Source: JASSUD01 sp031963415 (GTDB taxonomy: Bacteria; Pseudomonadota; Gammaproteobacteria; Burkholderiales; Burkholderiaceae). From it: a DNA stretch of 64,000 nt. Numbering within the stretch: the first letter of the stretch is position 1; each line of letters begins with the position of its first letter. The stretch is taken from positions 62,001 to 126,000 of the forward strand of contig JASSUI010000001.1 of the NCBI GenBank assembly GCA_031963415.1. The letters are read 5' to 3'. Positions 44,375 to 53,491 of this stretch are shown here, one piece after another. The notes beneath the pieces are model-generated. The model had not been told where the DNA came from and did not search any database. It was given only the letters and a program-made list of their open reading frames with translations. A program made the position numbers and the translations under genes.

Positions 44375-45169
44375 ATGCCCTCTGTCATCATCCGTGCCTC
44401 AAGCCTTGGCAAACTGTTCGATTGTCCGGCGTCTTGGGCGGCTACCCACCTCGAAGGTAAGCGTGTGCCATCGAATAGTAAGGCCATACTCGGCAAAGCC
44501 ATACATGCCAGCACGGCTATTTTCGACCAGTCCAATATAGATGGTACCGGCATTACCATTGATGAAGCCGCCGCCGCTGCCGTCGATACGATAAAACAGC
44601 CTAACGAAGACGTAATATGGGAAGACGACACACCCCATGACGCTGAAAAAATTGCCTTGTCACTACACGCTAAGTATTGCAAGAAGATTGCACCGCATCA
44701 GCATTATCGCGCTGTTGAGATTGAATGTGAGCAACTGGAAATCAGCGATCTTGGCTTGATTCTGACTGGCACGACTGATCGCGTGCGTGAAACTGATAAA
44801 GGACTATCGATATGCGATCTCAAAACGGGTAAAGCCGCTGTTGGCTCAGATGGCAACGTTAAAACTGCTGGACACGCTTATCAAATGGGCGTTTATGAAC
44901 TACTGGCCGAACAAGCTAGTGGCCTATCGATTACCGCACCAGCGCAAATCATAGGGATGAACACGGCAAAAAAGTCAACCTCACAACGCATAGGTACGGG
45001 CGAAATTTCCGGAGCACGCGCCGTACTCCTAGGGGATAGTGAGTCACCTGGCATCCTCGAGCATGCCGCCAACATTATTCACTCAGGTACGTTTTGGGGC
45101 AATCCAAAATCGATGATGTGCCATGCGCGTTACTGCGCCGCCTTCCACACCTGCAAGTTCCGTCAATAA
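44375..45169 (+). CDS. PD-(D/E)XK nuclease, Cas4/RecB-like (DUF2800)
   Basis: A 264-residue protein. It shows the motif GTTDRV and CDLKTGK (nuclease Asp and Lys) and QMGVYELLAEQ. A Cys near the start (LFDCPASW) and three near the end (MMCHARYCAAFHTCKF) could hold an iron-sulfur cluster as in Cas4 and AddB. It would process DNA ends for the annealing protein encoded next. Confidence 0.82.
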   Translation: MPSVIIRASSLGKLFDCPASWAATHLEGKRVPSNSKAILGKAIHASTAIFDQSNIDGTGITIDEAAAAAVDTIKQPNEDVIWEDDTPHDAEKIALSLHAKYCKKIAPHQHYRAVEIECEQLEISDLGLILTGTTDRVRETDKGLSICDLKTGKAAVGSDGNVKTAGHAYQMGVYELLAEQASGLSITAPAQIIGMNTAKKSTSQRIGTGEISGARAVLLGDSESPGILEHAANIIHSGTFWGNPKSMMCHARYCAAFHTCKFRQ

Positions 45170-45181
45170 GGAATTTTAACG

Positions 45182-46093
45182 ATGAGTGCATCAGCAAAAC
45201 AAACCACCCTGGCCGAAATACGCCGACCATCCCCCGAAGTACCTCAACGCTATGCGGTCGCGCTCACTGATTCACAAGGGTTTGAGCTTGCCCAACGTGC
45301 CGCCAAGATGCTCGCCGCATCGCAACTTGTGCCGAAGGAATACCAGGGCAATCTTCCCAACTGCATTATCGCGCTGAACATGGCGCAACGCGTAGGTGCC
45401 GATCCACTCATGATCATGCAGAACCTGGTCATCGTACACGGCAAGCCAACGTGGTCAAGCCAGTTCCTCATCGCTACCGTGAATACTTGTGGTCGCTTCT
45501 CCGCGCTACGCTATGAGTTCTTCGGAGAACGAGGCACCGACGGTTGGGGCTGCCGTGCCTGGGCTGTCGAAAAAGCCACAGGAGAAAAGCTAGTCGGCAC
45601 GGACATCACGATTGCCATTGCAAAAAAAGAAGGTTGGTACGGCAAAAACGGCAGCAAGTGGCAATCTATCCCACAGCAGATGTTGATGTATCGCGCTGGC
45701 GCGTGGTGGTGCCGCGCCTATGCGCCTGAACTTTCGATGGGACTGCAAACCGCTGATGAAGTAGCCGACATTATCGACATCCACCCTGACGGCACTATCG
45801 CCAGTGTCACTAGCGAATCGCTGCGTACCAATGAGGCACACCTTGCCAAAATCGTGCAATCCGGAAAGTCCTTGGCCCCTGCTGCCGTTGAGGCAACAGA
45901 ACAAGACAGCGGCGAAATTCGTGGCGCTACCACTAGCACACCCAAATCAACCCCATCTCAGCAATCTGAAAAATGGGAGCCAAGCACCGATGAATTGGCC
46001 GAAATCCACGCCCGTGAAATGACAGAGGCTAACGGCGAGCTAGTGCTAAAGCCACGCCCTCGTCATGAACATCCTGCAAGCAACATAAAGTGA
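45182..46093 (+). CDS. RecT-like single-strand annealing protein
   Basis: A 303-residue protein. FELAQRAAKMLAASQLVPKE, NCIIALNMAQRVGADPLMIM and QMLMYRAGAWWCRAYAPELS are characteristic of RecT-family annealases. It lies 12 bp after the nuclease, forming a Red-type recombination pair. The C-terminal 70 residues are low-complexity. Confidence 0.87.
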   Translation: MSASAKQTTLAEIRRPSPEVPQRYAVALTDSQGFELAQRAAKMLAASQLVPKEYQGNLPNCIIALNMAQRVGADPLMIMQNLVIVHGKPTWSSQFLIATVNTCGRFSALRYEFFGERGTDGWGCRAWAVEKATGEKLVGTDITIAIAKKEGWYGKNGSKWQSIPQQMLMYRAGAWWCRAYAPELSMGLQTADEVADIIDIHPDGTIASVTSESLRTNEAHLAKIVQSGKSLAPAAVEATEQDSGEIRGATTSTPKSTPSQQSEKWEPSTDELAEIHAREMTEANGELVLKPRPRHEHPASNIK

Positions 46094-46157
46094 ATATAAG
46101 CGGATGCATTTAAGACTTCTCACACATAACTAATGATGAATTAAGGAAATCCATGCC

Positions 46158-46866
46158 ATGACTATCCATAAAGATGACTTTAAAGCCACTCTAAATATGA
46201 CTGCTGAAACCGTGGGTTGCGATCTGCTGCAAGCGCTTGTGCAGGAAATCAAACTACTTCCCGATCTATGGATAAAACTGCCAAAAATGAAACAGGATGA
46301 TGTCATCGACCGCTTACGCAATCGCGGTAGAAACCAATGTAAAGATGGCCGTACATTTGATCGCTAGCGAAGGCCGCATTGTCGTAGCCGGCGGCCTCGA
46401 TCAGATCACAATCAAGGACGGCGTGAAAGCTGTCGTCAAATTCAGCGGCATTGAACCAAACCTGCCCGAACTATTCAAGGCGCGCGGCGAATCTGTGCTA
46501 GTGATAGTGGCTAACCATCAGCAACACACAGCAAGTATGGACGAAATTCAAGGGGAGTCTGACCAACGTGTGATGGACTTAGGTCATGAATATGACCCAA
46601 ACAGTAGCGGCAAAGGCATGCACGACACAGAAATCAACAGCGATGAAAATAACACCATTGACACCAAAGCCGTCGCTATCGCGCATACGCCACTTAACGC
46701 AGACTTACAACAAGCCTACAACGACGGCTACCAAGCAGCCAGCGAAGGCAGGTCGCAAGCCGATTGCCCGGTAATGGCTGGAGAATTGTGCATTGAGTGG
46801 GTCAAGGGCTGGAAAAAATGGCATGAAAAAAATGGCTATACCAGCTTAGATAGTGCAGCCGCATAA
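46158..46866 (+). pseudogene. Unknown phage protein interrupted by a frameshift
   Basis: The first frame (46158-46367) encodes a helical part ending DDVIDRLRNR. The second frame, open from 46297 to 46866, continues ETNVKMAVHLIASEGRIVVA. Removing one G at 46324-46325 joins them into one protein of about 235 residues. The C-terminal part has ADCPVMAGELCIEWVKGWKK. The family is not recognised. It is placed between recT and the DUF4224 gene. A sequencing error is an alternative. Confidence 0.7.
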
Positions 46867-46894
46867 GTGTAAAACAAGGCAATTGGTAAAGAAA

Positions 46895-47116
46895 ATGGCT
46901 GAACCTGTATTCCTGAGTCGTGATGAAGTGGCACATTTAACTGGCCGTAAGATGAAAAATGCGCAAATCCGAGCATTGAAAAACATGGGTATTGCGCATT
47001 TTGTCAACGCCACAGGACAAGCTATTGTCACTAAAGTGGCGATTGAAGGTCGTAAACATTCAGCAATACCCCACTCCACCCGTGGCTGGTCGCCTGCCGT
47101 GCTTAAAGCAAAGTAG
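46895..47116 (+). CDS. DUF4224 protein beside integrase
   Basis: A 73-residue protein started at MAEPVFLSRDEVAHLTGRKM. This is the DUF4224 family, commonly found directly before integrase genes; some members may act as excision-type cofactors. It ends 7 bp before the integrase. Confidence 0.75.
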   Translation: MAEPVFLSRDEVAHLTGRKMKNAQIRALKNMGIAHFVNATGQAIVTKVAIEGRKHSAIPHSTRGWSPAVLKAK

Positions 47117-47123
47117 CTAGGCT

Positions 47124-48197
47124 ATGGGACGGAAACCTAGCCGTAATCTGAACTTGCCCACTGGCATGCGAGCACGCCACCGCCCATCCGGCACATATTA
47201 CTATCTCGATACGGGCAAGACTCCCCGACGTGAAATCCCTCTTGGCTCAGATTATCCATTAGCCATGAAAAAATGGGCTGAACTCACCCTGGATAATCAG
47301 TGTGCCTATCAAGAACATATTACGTTTCGTTATGTCGCTGAACGTTATCAACGAGAAGAATTACCTAAAAAAGCACCTCGTACACAAAAAGATAATTTGC
47401 AGGAATTAGCTAAACTCTATGAGTTCTTTGACAATCCTCCAGCGACACTAAACGATATTGAACCTCACCATATTAGTGCTTATCTCGATTGGCGCGTACA
47501 GGACACCATCAAAAGATTCAAAGCGAAGGGAAAACCTATCAAAGGCAATGAAGGGCAAGTACGGGCAAACCGGGAAAAAGCGCTGTTTTCGCATATCTGG
47601 AATTTTGCGCGTAGAAAGGGGTTTACGAAAGTATCAAATCCATGTACCGGTATAAGCAACTTCAAAGAAACTGGGCGTGACATCTATATTGAAGATGAGT
47701 TATACCAACTTGTGCGCCAAGCTGCCGATGAGCCATTGCGTGACGCGATGGACTTGGCCTATTTGACAGGACAGAGACCTGCTGATGTACTTAAATTTGA
47801 TGAGGGTCATATTAAAGAAGGCGCAATATGGATAACGCAAAACAAGCGCGGCAAAAAGCTAAGAATTACCATTGAAGGAGAACTAACTAAGGTGATTGAA
47901 CGCATCCATACGCGCAAACGAGGCTACGAAATAGTAAGCACTGCACTTATAGTAAATGAGGATGGTCAACCCTTGACCAGCGATGCGCTACGCTCAAGAT
48001 TTGACAAGGCAAGAGAAATAGCAGGAATAAAAAAGGAAGATTTTCAGTTCCGTGATTTACGTGCCAAAGCAGGTACAGATAAAGAAGAGCACGCAGGTAT
48101 GGCTGCAACTAAAGATCAGCTCGGCCATGCAGATGAAAAAATGACTCAACGGTACGTTCGGCACCGTAAAGGTAAACTCGTAACGCCGACCAAGTAA
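47124..48197 (+). CDS. Tyrosine integrase of the prophage
   Basis: A 357-residue recombinase. The first catalytic Arg is in LAYLTGQRPADVLKF. The box II reads FRDLRAKAGTD with Arg in place of the usual His before DLR, as in a known phage integrase branch. The Tyr is in MTQRYVRHRKG. It would join attP to the 3' end of tRNA-Lys. It ends 65 bp before the att core and is followed by two ttgcggaa sites. Confidence 0.9.
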   Translation: MGRKPSRNLNLPTGMRARHRPSGTYYYLDTGKTPRREIPLGSDYPLAMKKWAELTLDNQCAYQEHITFRYVAERYQREELPKKAPRTQKDNLQELAKLYEFFDNPPATLNDIEPHHISAYLDWRVQDTIKRFKAKGKPIKGNEGQVRANREKALFSHIWNFARRKGFTKVSNPCTGISNFKETGRDIYIEDELYQLVRQAADEPLRDAMDLAYLTGQRPADVLKFDEGHIKEGAIWITQNKRGKKLRITIEGELTKVIERIHTRKRGYEIVSTALIVNEDGQPLTSDALRSRFDKAREIAGIKKEDFQFRDLRAKAGTDKEEHAGMAATKDQLGHADEKMTQRYVRHRKGKLVTPTK

Positions 48198-48201
48198 TAA
48201 T

Positions 48202-48231
48202 AATTGCGGAACAAACCGAAAATTGCGGAAA
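48202..48231 (+). promoter_or_regulatory. Arm-type integrase sites at the right end
   Basis: aattgcggaac at 48202 and aattgcggaaa at 48221 are direct repeats 19 bp apart between the integrase stop and attR. They match inverted copies inside attL. This distribution supports a role as integrase arm-binding sites. Confidence 0.65.
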
Positions 48232-48261
48232 AAATAGAGTTAGCGAAAATCGCTGAAAACC

Positions 48262-48316
48262 TTGATATGACTGGTAGGCCGTGTAGGATTCGAACCTACG
48301 ACCAACGGATTAAAAG
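48262..48316 (-). repeat. attR: repeat shared with attL, within tRNA-Lys
   Basis: The 55 bases are identical to 6593-6647. Here they continue into the complete tRNA, so the phage regenerates the gene's 3' end on integration. Confidence 0.95.
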
Positions 48317-48347
48317 TCCGCTGCTCTACCAACTGAGCTAACGACCC
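48272..48347 (-). tRNA. tRNA-Lys (anticodon TTT)
   Basis: Seventy-six bases on the minus strand fold as a tRNA: acceptor gggtcgt/acggcct, anticodon loop ctTTTaa, T-loop ttcgaat, and encoded CCA. It reads AAA/AAG codons. It is the integration target of the prophage and, by inference, of the island to its left. Confidence 0.97.
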
Positions 48348-48625
48348 GAAGCCGCGCATTATATAGTAGTTTTGTAGAAAGTTAATAGTTTTTCTTATTC
48401 AAAAGCTCATTTATTTCGACAAAATCGCATAAGTTGCTGTTATTACAGCATATTCTTATATAAAAATTTCCACTTCAGCTTGCTTTTTTTCGCTTGCAAA
48501 AGAACAGACGCCTCTCCATGTTGATGGTATGGCACGGCAATTGCGCGTCTTCTTTTCAGGATAAGGCTTGCTGCCATTTTGCTGGTTTAGTTTAGGCTCA
48601 ACAGAAGATTGAAAGGTGGTGGAAA
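48348..48625. other. Intergenic stretch with no recognised gene
   Basis: The 278 bp between tRNA-Lys and the four-helix protein gene is AT-rich near the tRNA. No promoter is clear enough to call and no coding fragment is recognised. Confidence 0.4.
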
Positions 48626-49066
48626 ATGGTGACGTTAGTTGGCACGCAGACAGAATTTTTAAATGCAATAAATGCGCTTATAGAGCTAGATTATGATGCA
48701 GTTGAGGCATATCAGGCTGCGCTGGCCCGTTTAAAAAGTGAATTTTATAAAGAAAAATTAGCAGAGTTTTTAGCCGATCATGAACGACATATCCAGGAAT
48801 TGTCTGAGCTGATTATGGCGCATGGCAATACTCCTCCAACAGGACCTGATATAAAACAACATTTGCTCAAAGGTAAAGTCATCGCAGCCAGTATGCTAGG
48901 TGACCAAGCTATATTAAAAGCGATGAAAGACAACGAAGTAGATACCAACACAGCTTATGAAAGAATGAATCACCATGCCGGCAAATGGCCTGGCACACTC
49001 GATGTTTTAAAGCGTGGCTGGGAGGACGAACAACGTCATAAAGCTTGGTTAGAAGCAACGGCGTAG
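48626..49066 (+). CDS. Ferritin-like four-helix protein (DUF2383/PA2169-like)
   Basis: A 146-residue, fully helical protein with NALIELDYDAVEAYQAALAR, LADHERHIQELSEL and WEDEQRHKAWLEA. The E/D and ExxH pattern recalls ferritin-like diiron folds of the PA2169 type. The role is not established. It is the first chromosomal gene to the right of the prophage. Confidence 0.75.
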   Translation: MVTLVGTQTEFLNAINALIELDYDAVEAYQAALARLKSEFYKEKLAEFLADHERHIQELSELIMAHGNTPPTGPDIKQHLLKGKVIAASMLGDQAILKAMKDNEVDTNTAYERMNHHAGKWPGTLDVLKRGWEDEQRHKAWLEATA

Positions 49067-49417
49067 TCGGATCTTAAAAAACTCTATTAGCTTTGAATAT
49101 AAAAAGAAAGTCTGAGGAGCCTCTGTCTAATCTGTTGGACAGCGTTATGCTTAGGCATAACTGGCCTTGAGCTAGGCAGAGATCCTTTTGCATATTAAGA
49201 GAATGCGTTGCCGTCTACAAACGGCGAGCCTTTAAACGATTTAAAAGAAAAACTCGAAAAGCCCCCTTTCCTTTGGTCATCGTCCTTATATAAGTGAATA
49301 ATTTTGCTAAAATCCGCCACACTGGCTAAAGGTCTGAGCTACTAAAAATAATACCGTTCACCTGCCGCCCTATTCCCATACTAATGCGCTCTCGCGCATT
49401 TTTTGCTTTTTACTTTC
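49067..49417. other. Intergenic stretch with an imperfect inverted structure
   Basis: At about 49111-49186 ggagcctctgtcta and, on the other strand, ggatctctgccta form imperfect ends. In the middle lies the palindrome gttatgcttaggcataac with a 7-bp perfect stem. It could be a terminator region or a small decayed inverted-repeat element. The rest shows nothing recognisable. Confidence 0.4.
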
Positions 49418-50395
49418 ATGGCTGTCTTTACCGCGGTTACCCAAACACAACTTACTCCCTGGTTACAAGCTTATGCGCTCGGTTCTCTAGTCGATTTACG
49501 CGGGATCGAAAGCGGGATAGAGAACAGCAATTTTTTTTTAACGACTGATCAAAGCGAATACGTTCTGACGTTGTTTGAGAAGCTTCAGGCAAGCGAGTTA
49601 TCGTTTTATTTGCAGTTGATGCAACATCTTGCAAATCATCAAGTGCGTGTTCCTAAACCTATCGCTCGCTTGGATGGATCGCTCTTTAGCGAGTTAAATG
49701 GGAAACCCGCAGCAATTGTCACGAAGCTTGAAGGGAGCGTTCAGCTTAAGCCGACTGCACACCATTGCGCTGAAGTTGGCTCTATGCTCGCGCTAATGCA
49801 TCAAGCAGGACGTTCTTTCACTCTGCAACAACCCAATATGCGTAGCCTTAGTTGGTGGAACGCTACAGTACCTACACTTCTGCCTTTTTTGAGCCAAGCG
49901 CAACGAGAATTACTTTTAAAAGAACTTGCCTTTCAACAAGCGTTTTTTGCTACGGAAGATTATCGGCAAATGCCAGGTGGTCCCTGTCACTGTGATTTAT
50001 TTCGAGACAATGTGTTGTTTGTCCCAGCGTCAGTAGCCGGCGAACATGACAAACTAAGTGGATTTTTCGATTTTTATTTTGCTGGCAACGATAAATGGCT
50101 TTTTGATATTGCCGTGTGCGTGAATGATTGGTGCGTCGATCTTGCAACAGGGCAACTTGATCATGCGCGTACTACTGCCTTTTTGCAGGCCTACGCTCGC
50201 GTGCGTCCTTTCACTGCAAGCGAAAAGTCAAATTGGCGCACTATGCTGCGTGCTGCTGCGCTACGCTTTTGGATATCACGCTTGTATGATTTTTATTTGC
50301 CACGCTCAGCCACGCTACTTAAAGCACATGATCCAACTCATTTTGAGCGAATTTTGCTAAATCGCATTGATTCTCCAACGCTTGCCTGGTTTTAA
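49418..50395 (+). CDS. thrB: Homoserine kinase, ThrB type II
   Basis: A 325-residue kinase that phosphorylates homoserine on the way to threonine. The start MAVFTAVTQTQLTPWLQ is used; an upstream start lacks family similarity. IENSNFFLTTDQSEYVLTLF, MPGGPCHCDLFRDNVLFV (catalytic loop) and SGFFDFYFAGNDKWLFDIAV (metal-binding DF) match the aminoglycoside-kinase-like ThrB of beta- and gammaproteobacteria. Its place before the BPSS1780-like gene and uvrD is like Burkholderia. Confidence 0.92.
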   Translation: MAVFTAVTQTQLTPWLQAYALGSLVDLRGIESGIENSNFFLTTDQSEYVLTLFEKLQASELSFYLQLMQHLANHQVRVPKPIARLDGSLFSELNGKPAAIVTKLEGSVQLKPTAHHCAEVGSMLALMHQAGRSFTLQQPNMRSLSWWNATVPTLLPFLSQAQRELLLKELAFQQAFFATEDYRQMPGGPCHCDLFRDNVLFVPASVAGEHDKLSGFFDFYFAGNDKWLFDIAVCVNDWCVDLATGQLDHARTTAFLQAYARVRPFTASEKSNWRTMLRAAALRFWISRLYDFYLPRSATLLKAHDPTHFERILLNRIDSPTLAWF

Positions 50396-50454
50396 GAAAA
50401 TCTGCTTCTCAATATCCAACTTCTTACTACATTGCTTACTGCCGGTTAACTACT

Positions 50455-51243
50455 ATGTATCTGAACGAACTCCCTGCCAAAGCCGGTTATCAATGGTTCC
50501 GCGAAGGCATTAAACTTTTTTTTAGTCATCCACTGAAGGCTTTGTCGATTTTTTTGACCTACATCCTTGTGATGATGCTTTTTTCTCTTGTGCCCGTGCT
50601 CGGGCCGATTTTGCCATTGCTGATGTTGCCTGGCTTATCAGTTGGTTTTATGTATGCTGGACGTGAACTTACGGCGAATCAATCTATCTCACCATTTTCG
50701 CTACTGACAGGTTTTCGCGATTACGGAAATATTGTGAGAAAGCGTTTGCTATTACTGGGGTTGCTCTATACCTTCGCCGCCTTTATTGCACTGTATATCT
50801 CAGCATTAACTGATGGCGGCATGCTTATGCGTTCAGTCATCATGCGAACGCCAATAGATAATCAGCTTCTTGAGCAAAGCACTCTGCTACGGGCCACACT
50901 GGTTTCACTCATCGCTTATATACCCATTGCATCCCTATTCTGGTTCGCGCCAACTCTTATTGCATGGCATAACATCGCTTTGCAAAAAGCACTTTTCTTC
51001 AGTGCGGTAAGTTGCTGGCGTAATCGTGGTGCTTTCCTCGTTTACACCGTGCTTTGGATTGGGTTTACGCTTACCGTTTCATCCACCCTCACGATGCTGC
51101 TTCATTTGCTAGGACTCAAAACACTAGCTATGGGGATGATCATGCCTCTCTCGCTTATATTGACAAGCATGTTCTATTGTTCTTTCTATGCCACTTATCG
51201 TGGCTGTTTCGGTGAGAAGACGGCTTCACCTGTTGCTAGTTAA
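50455..51243 (+). CDS. BPSS1780-family integral membrane protein
   Basis: A 262-residue protein with about six membrane helices. The opening LNELPAKAGYQWFREGIKLF and ILPLLMLPGLSVGFMYAGRE are typical of the BPSS1780 family next to thrB in Burkholderia. Function is not known. It follows thrB by 59 bp and could share its transcript. Confidence 0.78.
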   Translation: MYLNELPAKAGYQWFREGIKLFFSHPLKALSIFLTYILVMMLFSLVPVLGPILPLLMLPGLSVGFMYAGRELTANQSISPFSLLTGFRDYGNIVRKRLLLLGLLYTFAAFIALYISALTDGGMLMRSVIMRTPIDNQLLEQSTLLRATLVSLIAYIPIASLFWFAPTLIAWHNIALQKALFFSAVSCWRNRGAFLVYTVLWIGFTLTVSSTLTMLLHLLGLKTLAMGMIMPLSLILTSMFYCSFYATYRGCFGEKTASPVAS

Positions 51244-51322
51244 TTTTTCTCGCCTCTTCTTTAAACATAACTAAAAAAAATGATGAACCTCTTTAAATGG
51301 GAGGCGACGTCTTTTCCTCAAT

Positions 51323-51883
51323 ATGAAAATCAAGAAGAATTTTTCGTTAATATTGATAACGATTACGTGCATGCTGTCGAAAGTGGCTCATGCACAGTCT
51401 AACGAGAGCACCGCTCAATCAATCCAATCGGCCTACCAAAAACATGTAGTCAAACCCTATCAACAGAGTAACTGGGATTTATACGTAACCGGCTATACCT
51501 GGCACGCTGGCTCGCTTTTCGATGGCAAACATCTTAACGCAAGAGCATTCGGAGGAGGAGTGGGCAAACGCTGGACTGATGAAAATGGTCATCAAGATCT
51601 AGTCTATGCATTCGTCTTCCTCGACTCGCATAAAGATCCTGAGCCGATAGCAGGCTATGGGCGCCAGTGGTTTATTCAGCCTATCAATTCATTACCTTTT
51701 CTATCTTTAGGCGCAGGCTTTACAGCCGGCCTCACGGCGCGAGCAGATATATTGCACTACACACCTATTCCATTTCTGCTGCCCGTTGGCTCAATACGCT
51801 TTAGTAAATTCTCCCTGATGACCACTGTCATACCACGTAAACGAGGTATGCTTGGACTGTTTTGGGGACGTTATGAGTTTTAA
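51323..51883 (+). CDS. pagP: Lipid A palmitoyltransferase PagP
   Basis: A 186-residue outer-membrane enzyme that moves palmitate from phospholipid to lipid A. A signal peptide ends at VAHAQS. WDLYVTGYTWHAGS carries the catalytic His, and YAFVFLDSHKDPEPIAGY the Asp and Ser. The end GLFWGRYEF is a beta-barrel C-terminal Phe. Such modification helps to resist antimicrobial peptides, fitting life within a host. A short second copy remnant lies downstream. Confidence 0.88.
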   Translation: MKIKKNFSLILITITCMLSKVAHAQSNESTAQSIQSAYQKHVVKPYQQSNWDLYVTGYTWHAGSLFDGKHLNARAFGGGVGKRWTDENGHQDLVYAFVFLDSHKDPEPIAGYGRQWFIQPINSLPFLSLGAGFTAGLTARADILHYTPIPFLLPVGSIRFSKFSLMTTVIPRKRGMLGLFWGRYEF

Positions 51884-52273
51884 CTAGCAAACTGAGCTTG
51901 TTCCTGAAAAGCCGATCCCTTGAAATTATGGAAATAATCAAGTCAGGTTAAAGCTGGACTGATGAAAAGGGATATCAAAATCTAGCCTATACTTTCATCC
52001 TCCTTGACTCGCAGAAAGTGAAATGATGTGTGTAAATCGCACACCCTCTCGCACGCCCTTATACGCCCTGAGCGACTAATTGAACGCTGTCAACTACCCT
52101 CATAGCGCATAAGCGAGGAGCGGTCGAATTTCGTCCGCTATTTCAGGACAGTAGGCCGAAGAACTACGCCTATGCAGATATGATTTCGTATTGCAGACAG
52201 CCCCCTACCTTAAAACTGGTCAAGCTTTAAATATGCGCTGTATTGAATTTTTTTATATTAAGAGAGTTCAAAA
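51884..52273. other. 390-bp gap holding a pagP remnant
   Basis: Apart from the pagP fragment at 51955-52026 nothing is recognised. The stretch joins pagP to the F-box pseudogene and is likely a scrap of earlier duplications. Confidence 0.5.
51955..52026 (+). pseudogene. pagP: Fragment of a second pagP copy
   Basis: In frame the DNA reads WTDEKGYQNLAYTFILLDSQ followed by KVK and a stop. The intact gene has WTDENGHQDLVYAFVFLDSH at residues 88-107. It includes the active-site Asp-Ser. Nothing of the protein is present before or after, so it is a relic of a duplication or of recombination. Confidence 0.75.
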
Positions 52274-53196
52274 ATGACCGGACCAATAGTAAATGAAGAT
52301 GCTTTTCCAAAGCAGTATCAGATTCCTCAAATTTAGGGACGGATTGCCGACGAATTGGACATAAAGACCTTAGGTGAACTTGCAAGCGTAAGTCGGGTTT
52401 TTGGAGGAATCGCTTAGACTGCTATGGATCTACGACATGGAGATAACTATAACTATTTCAAAGTTTTAGAAATATCTTTGAAAGATCCATTATCGATAAC
52501 GTCAAAGGACCTATTAGATATCGGGCTATGCGATGAGAAAGATATCGAGAAGATAAACAAAACTTTTTCCGACACAAAGAAAAAACTTTTGCACGCAAAT
52601 TTATTTGAACTTTTCCCTTCTGAGCAAAAAATCCAAATTCAAAATCTTTTAGATATTCCTGACTCAATTCTGGAGAAAGCTAATCTAACTCATAAAGATA
52701 ATCCTTTATACCAACCATTCATTAGAGAACTTCTTTTATCTAAGACACAGCAAGACCCTACCTATAACTATTCCAAAATTTTAGAAATATCGTTAAAAAA
52801 AAGGAAGATATAACACTGCAGGATTTGGTAGAGGCCAGGCTGTGCACGAAGGAAGAAATAGAGAATAGTGAACCTTTATCTGAAAGTAAAAAATATTTTA
52901 TTCATGAAAATTTTTTTGGATTTTTTACTTCTGGTAGACGCTCTTTTTTAGACCAAATGACTGAGAATGCTCCTAACTCACAGATTAGTCCTCCTCTGCA
53001 GACCAGCTCTCTTCCCCGTAATTCTCCCCCACGGACCAGTTCTCTGCCGGAATCCTCTTCGCAGGCCGCCCTTCCTGCACAGGCTAGCTCTACCCTTCGC
53101 CAAAAGATGATTAACGGTGTTAGACAAGCCGGTGGTATTCTCCAACAAAAGGCTTCCTCGTTCGGTAGGCGCGCTTTTAGAAAGGGAAGGCATTGA
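52274..53196 (+). pseudogene. F-box-like protein with internal repeat, broken by two TAG stops and a frameshift
   Basis: From ATG 52274 one frame runs through TAG at 52334 and TAG at 52415 and is open to 52813. The next part (to 53196) is in another frame, reached at an A8 run near 52795. Residues around the first TAG (IPQI-GRIADELDIKTLGELA, then SVSRVF) look like an F-box, the eukaryotic motif that binds SCF ubiquitin ligase. Two related segments follow: YNYFKVLEISLKDPLSITS and, after the A8, YNYSKILEISLKK then ITLQDLVEARLCTKEEI. A proline/serine-rich tail ends it. Secreted F-box effectors are known from host-associated bacteria. The gene seems recently inactivated. Confidence 0.7.
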
Positions 53197-53491
53197 AAGA
53201 GTAATCAAAACGCTCGCTGCACAATTAAATGCACTCAATTACCGCAGCCCTATGACTTTTGAAAAAATTGGGCTGTCTCCAAATAAAATAGAACAGCCTA
53301 ATTTTGGAACTTTAGTACTCTTTAAATGAAAATAATCAAATCCCGAGTGCGATTCGGTTTTGAATTTTGCCGTATGAAGAAAAGCTTTGCCCGATAAATA
53401 TCATTAAAAGCAGCGGCCTGCGCTTTGGCGCCCGATCACGCTACTACAGAAATTTTTTAAGCAAGGAACGTCGTCCATACTCATCCCATTT
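53197..53491 (+). other. Intergenic stretch with transposase-like remnant
   Basis: At 53201-53329 the frame reads RVIKTLAAQLNALNYRSPMT then FEKIGLSPN, similar to the C-terminus of IS3-type transposases (LNxxLxYxSPxxFE). No other part of the element is seen. The match is short. Confidence 0.4.

Larger units (their letters stand above)
6593..48316. mobile_element. Temperate contractile-tail prophage integrated in tRNA-Lys
   Basis: A 55-bp perfect direct repeat at 6593-6647 and 48262-48316 bounds the element, giving a period of 41,669 bp. The right copy is part of an intact tRNA-Lys gene; the left is its 3' 45 nt plus 10 bp. An integrase lies beside the right copy. Inside are repressor and Cro, replication genes, terminase, portal, capsid, sheath, tube, tape measure, baseplate, fibre and lysis genes, in an order shared by Burkholderia and Haemophilus-type myoviruses with DUF2213, DUF2184, DUF3383 and DUF3277 modules. 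All essential modules are present. The only broken gene seen is one at 46158. A large NACHT gene is cargo at the left end. Confidence 0.93.

Noticed and set aside
52334..52417. TAG recoding in the F-box gene
   Set aside because: Genes in the window use TAG as an ordinary stop, and the gene also has a frameshift, so decay is simpler.
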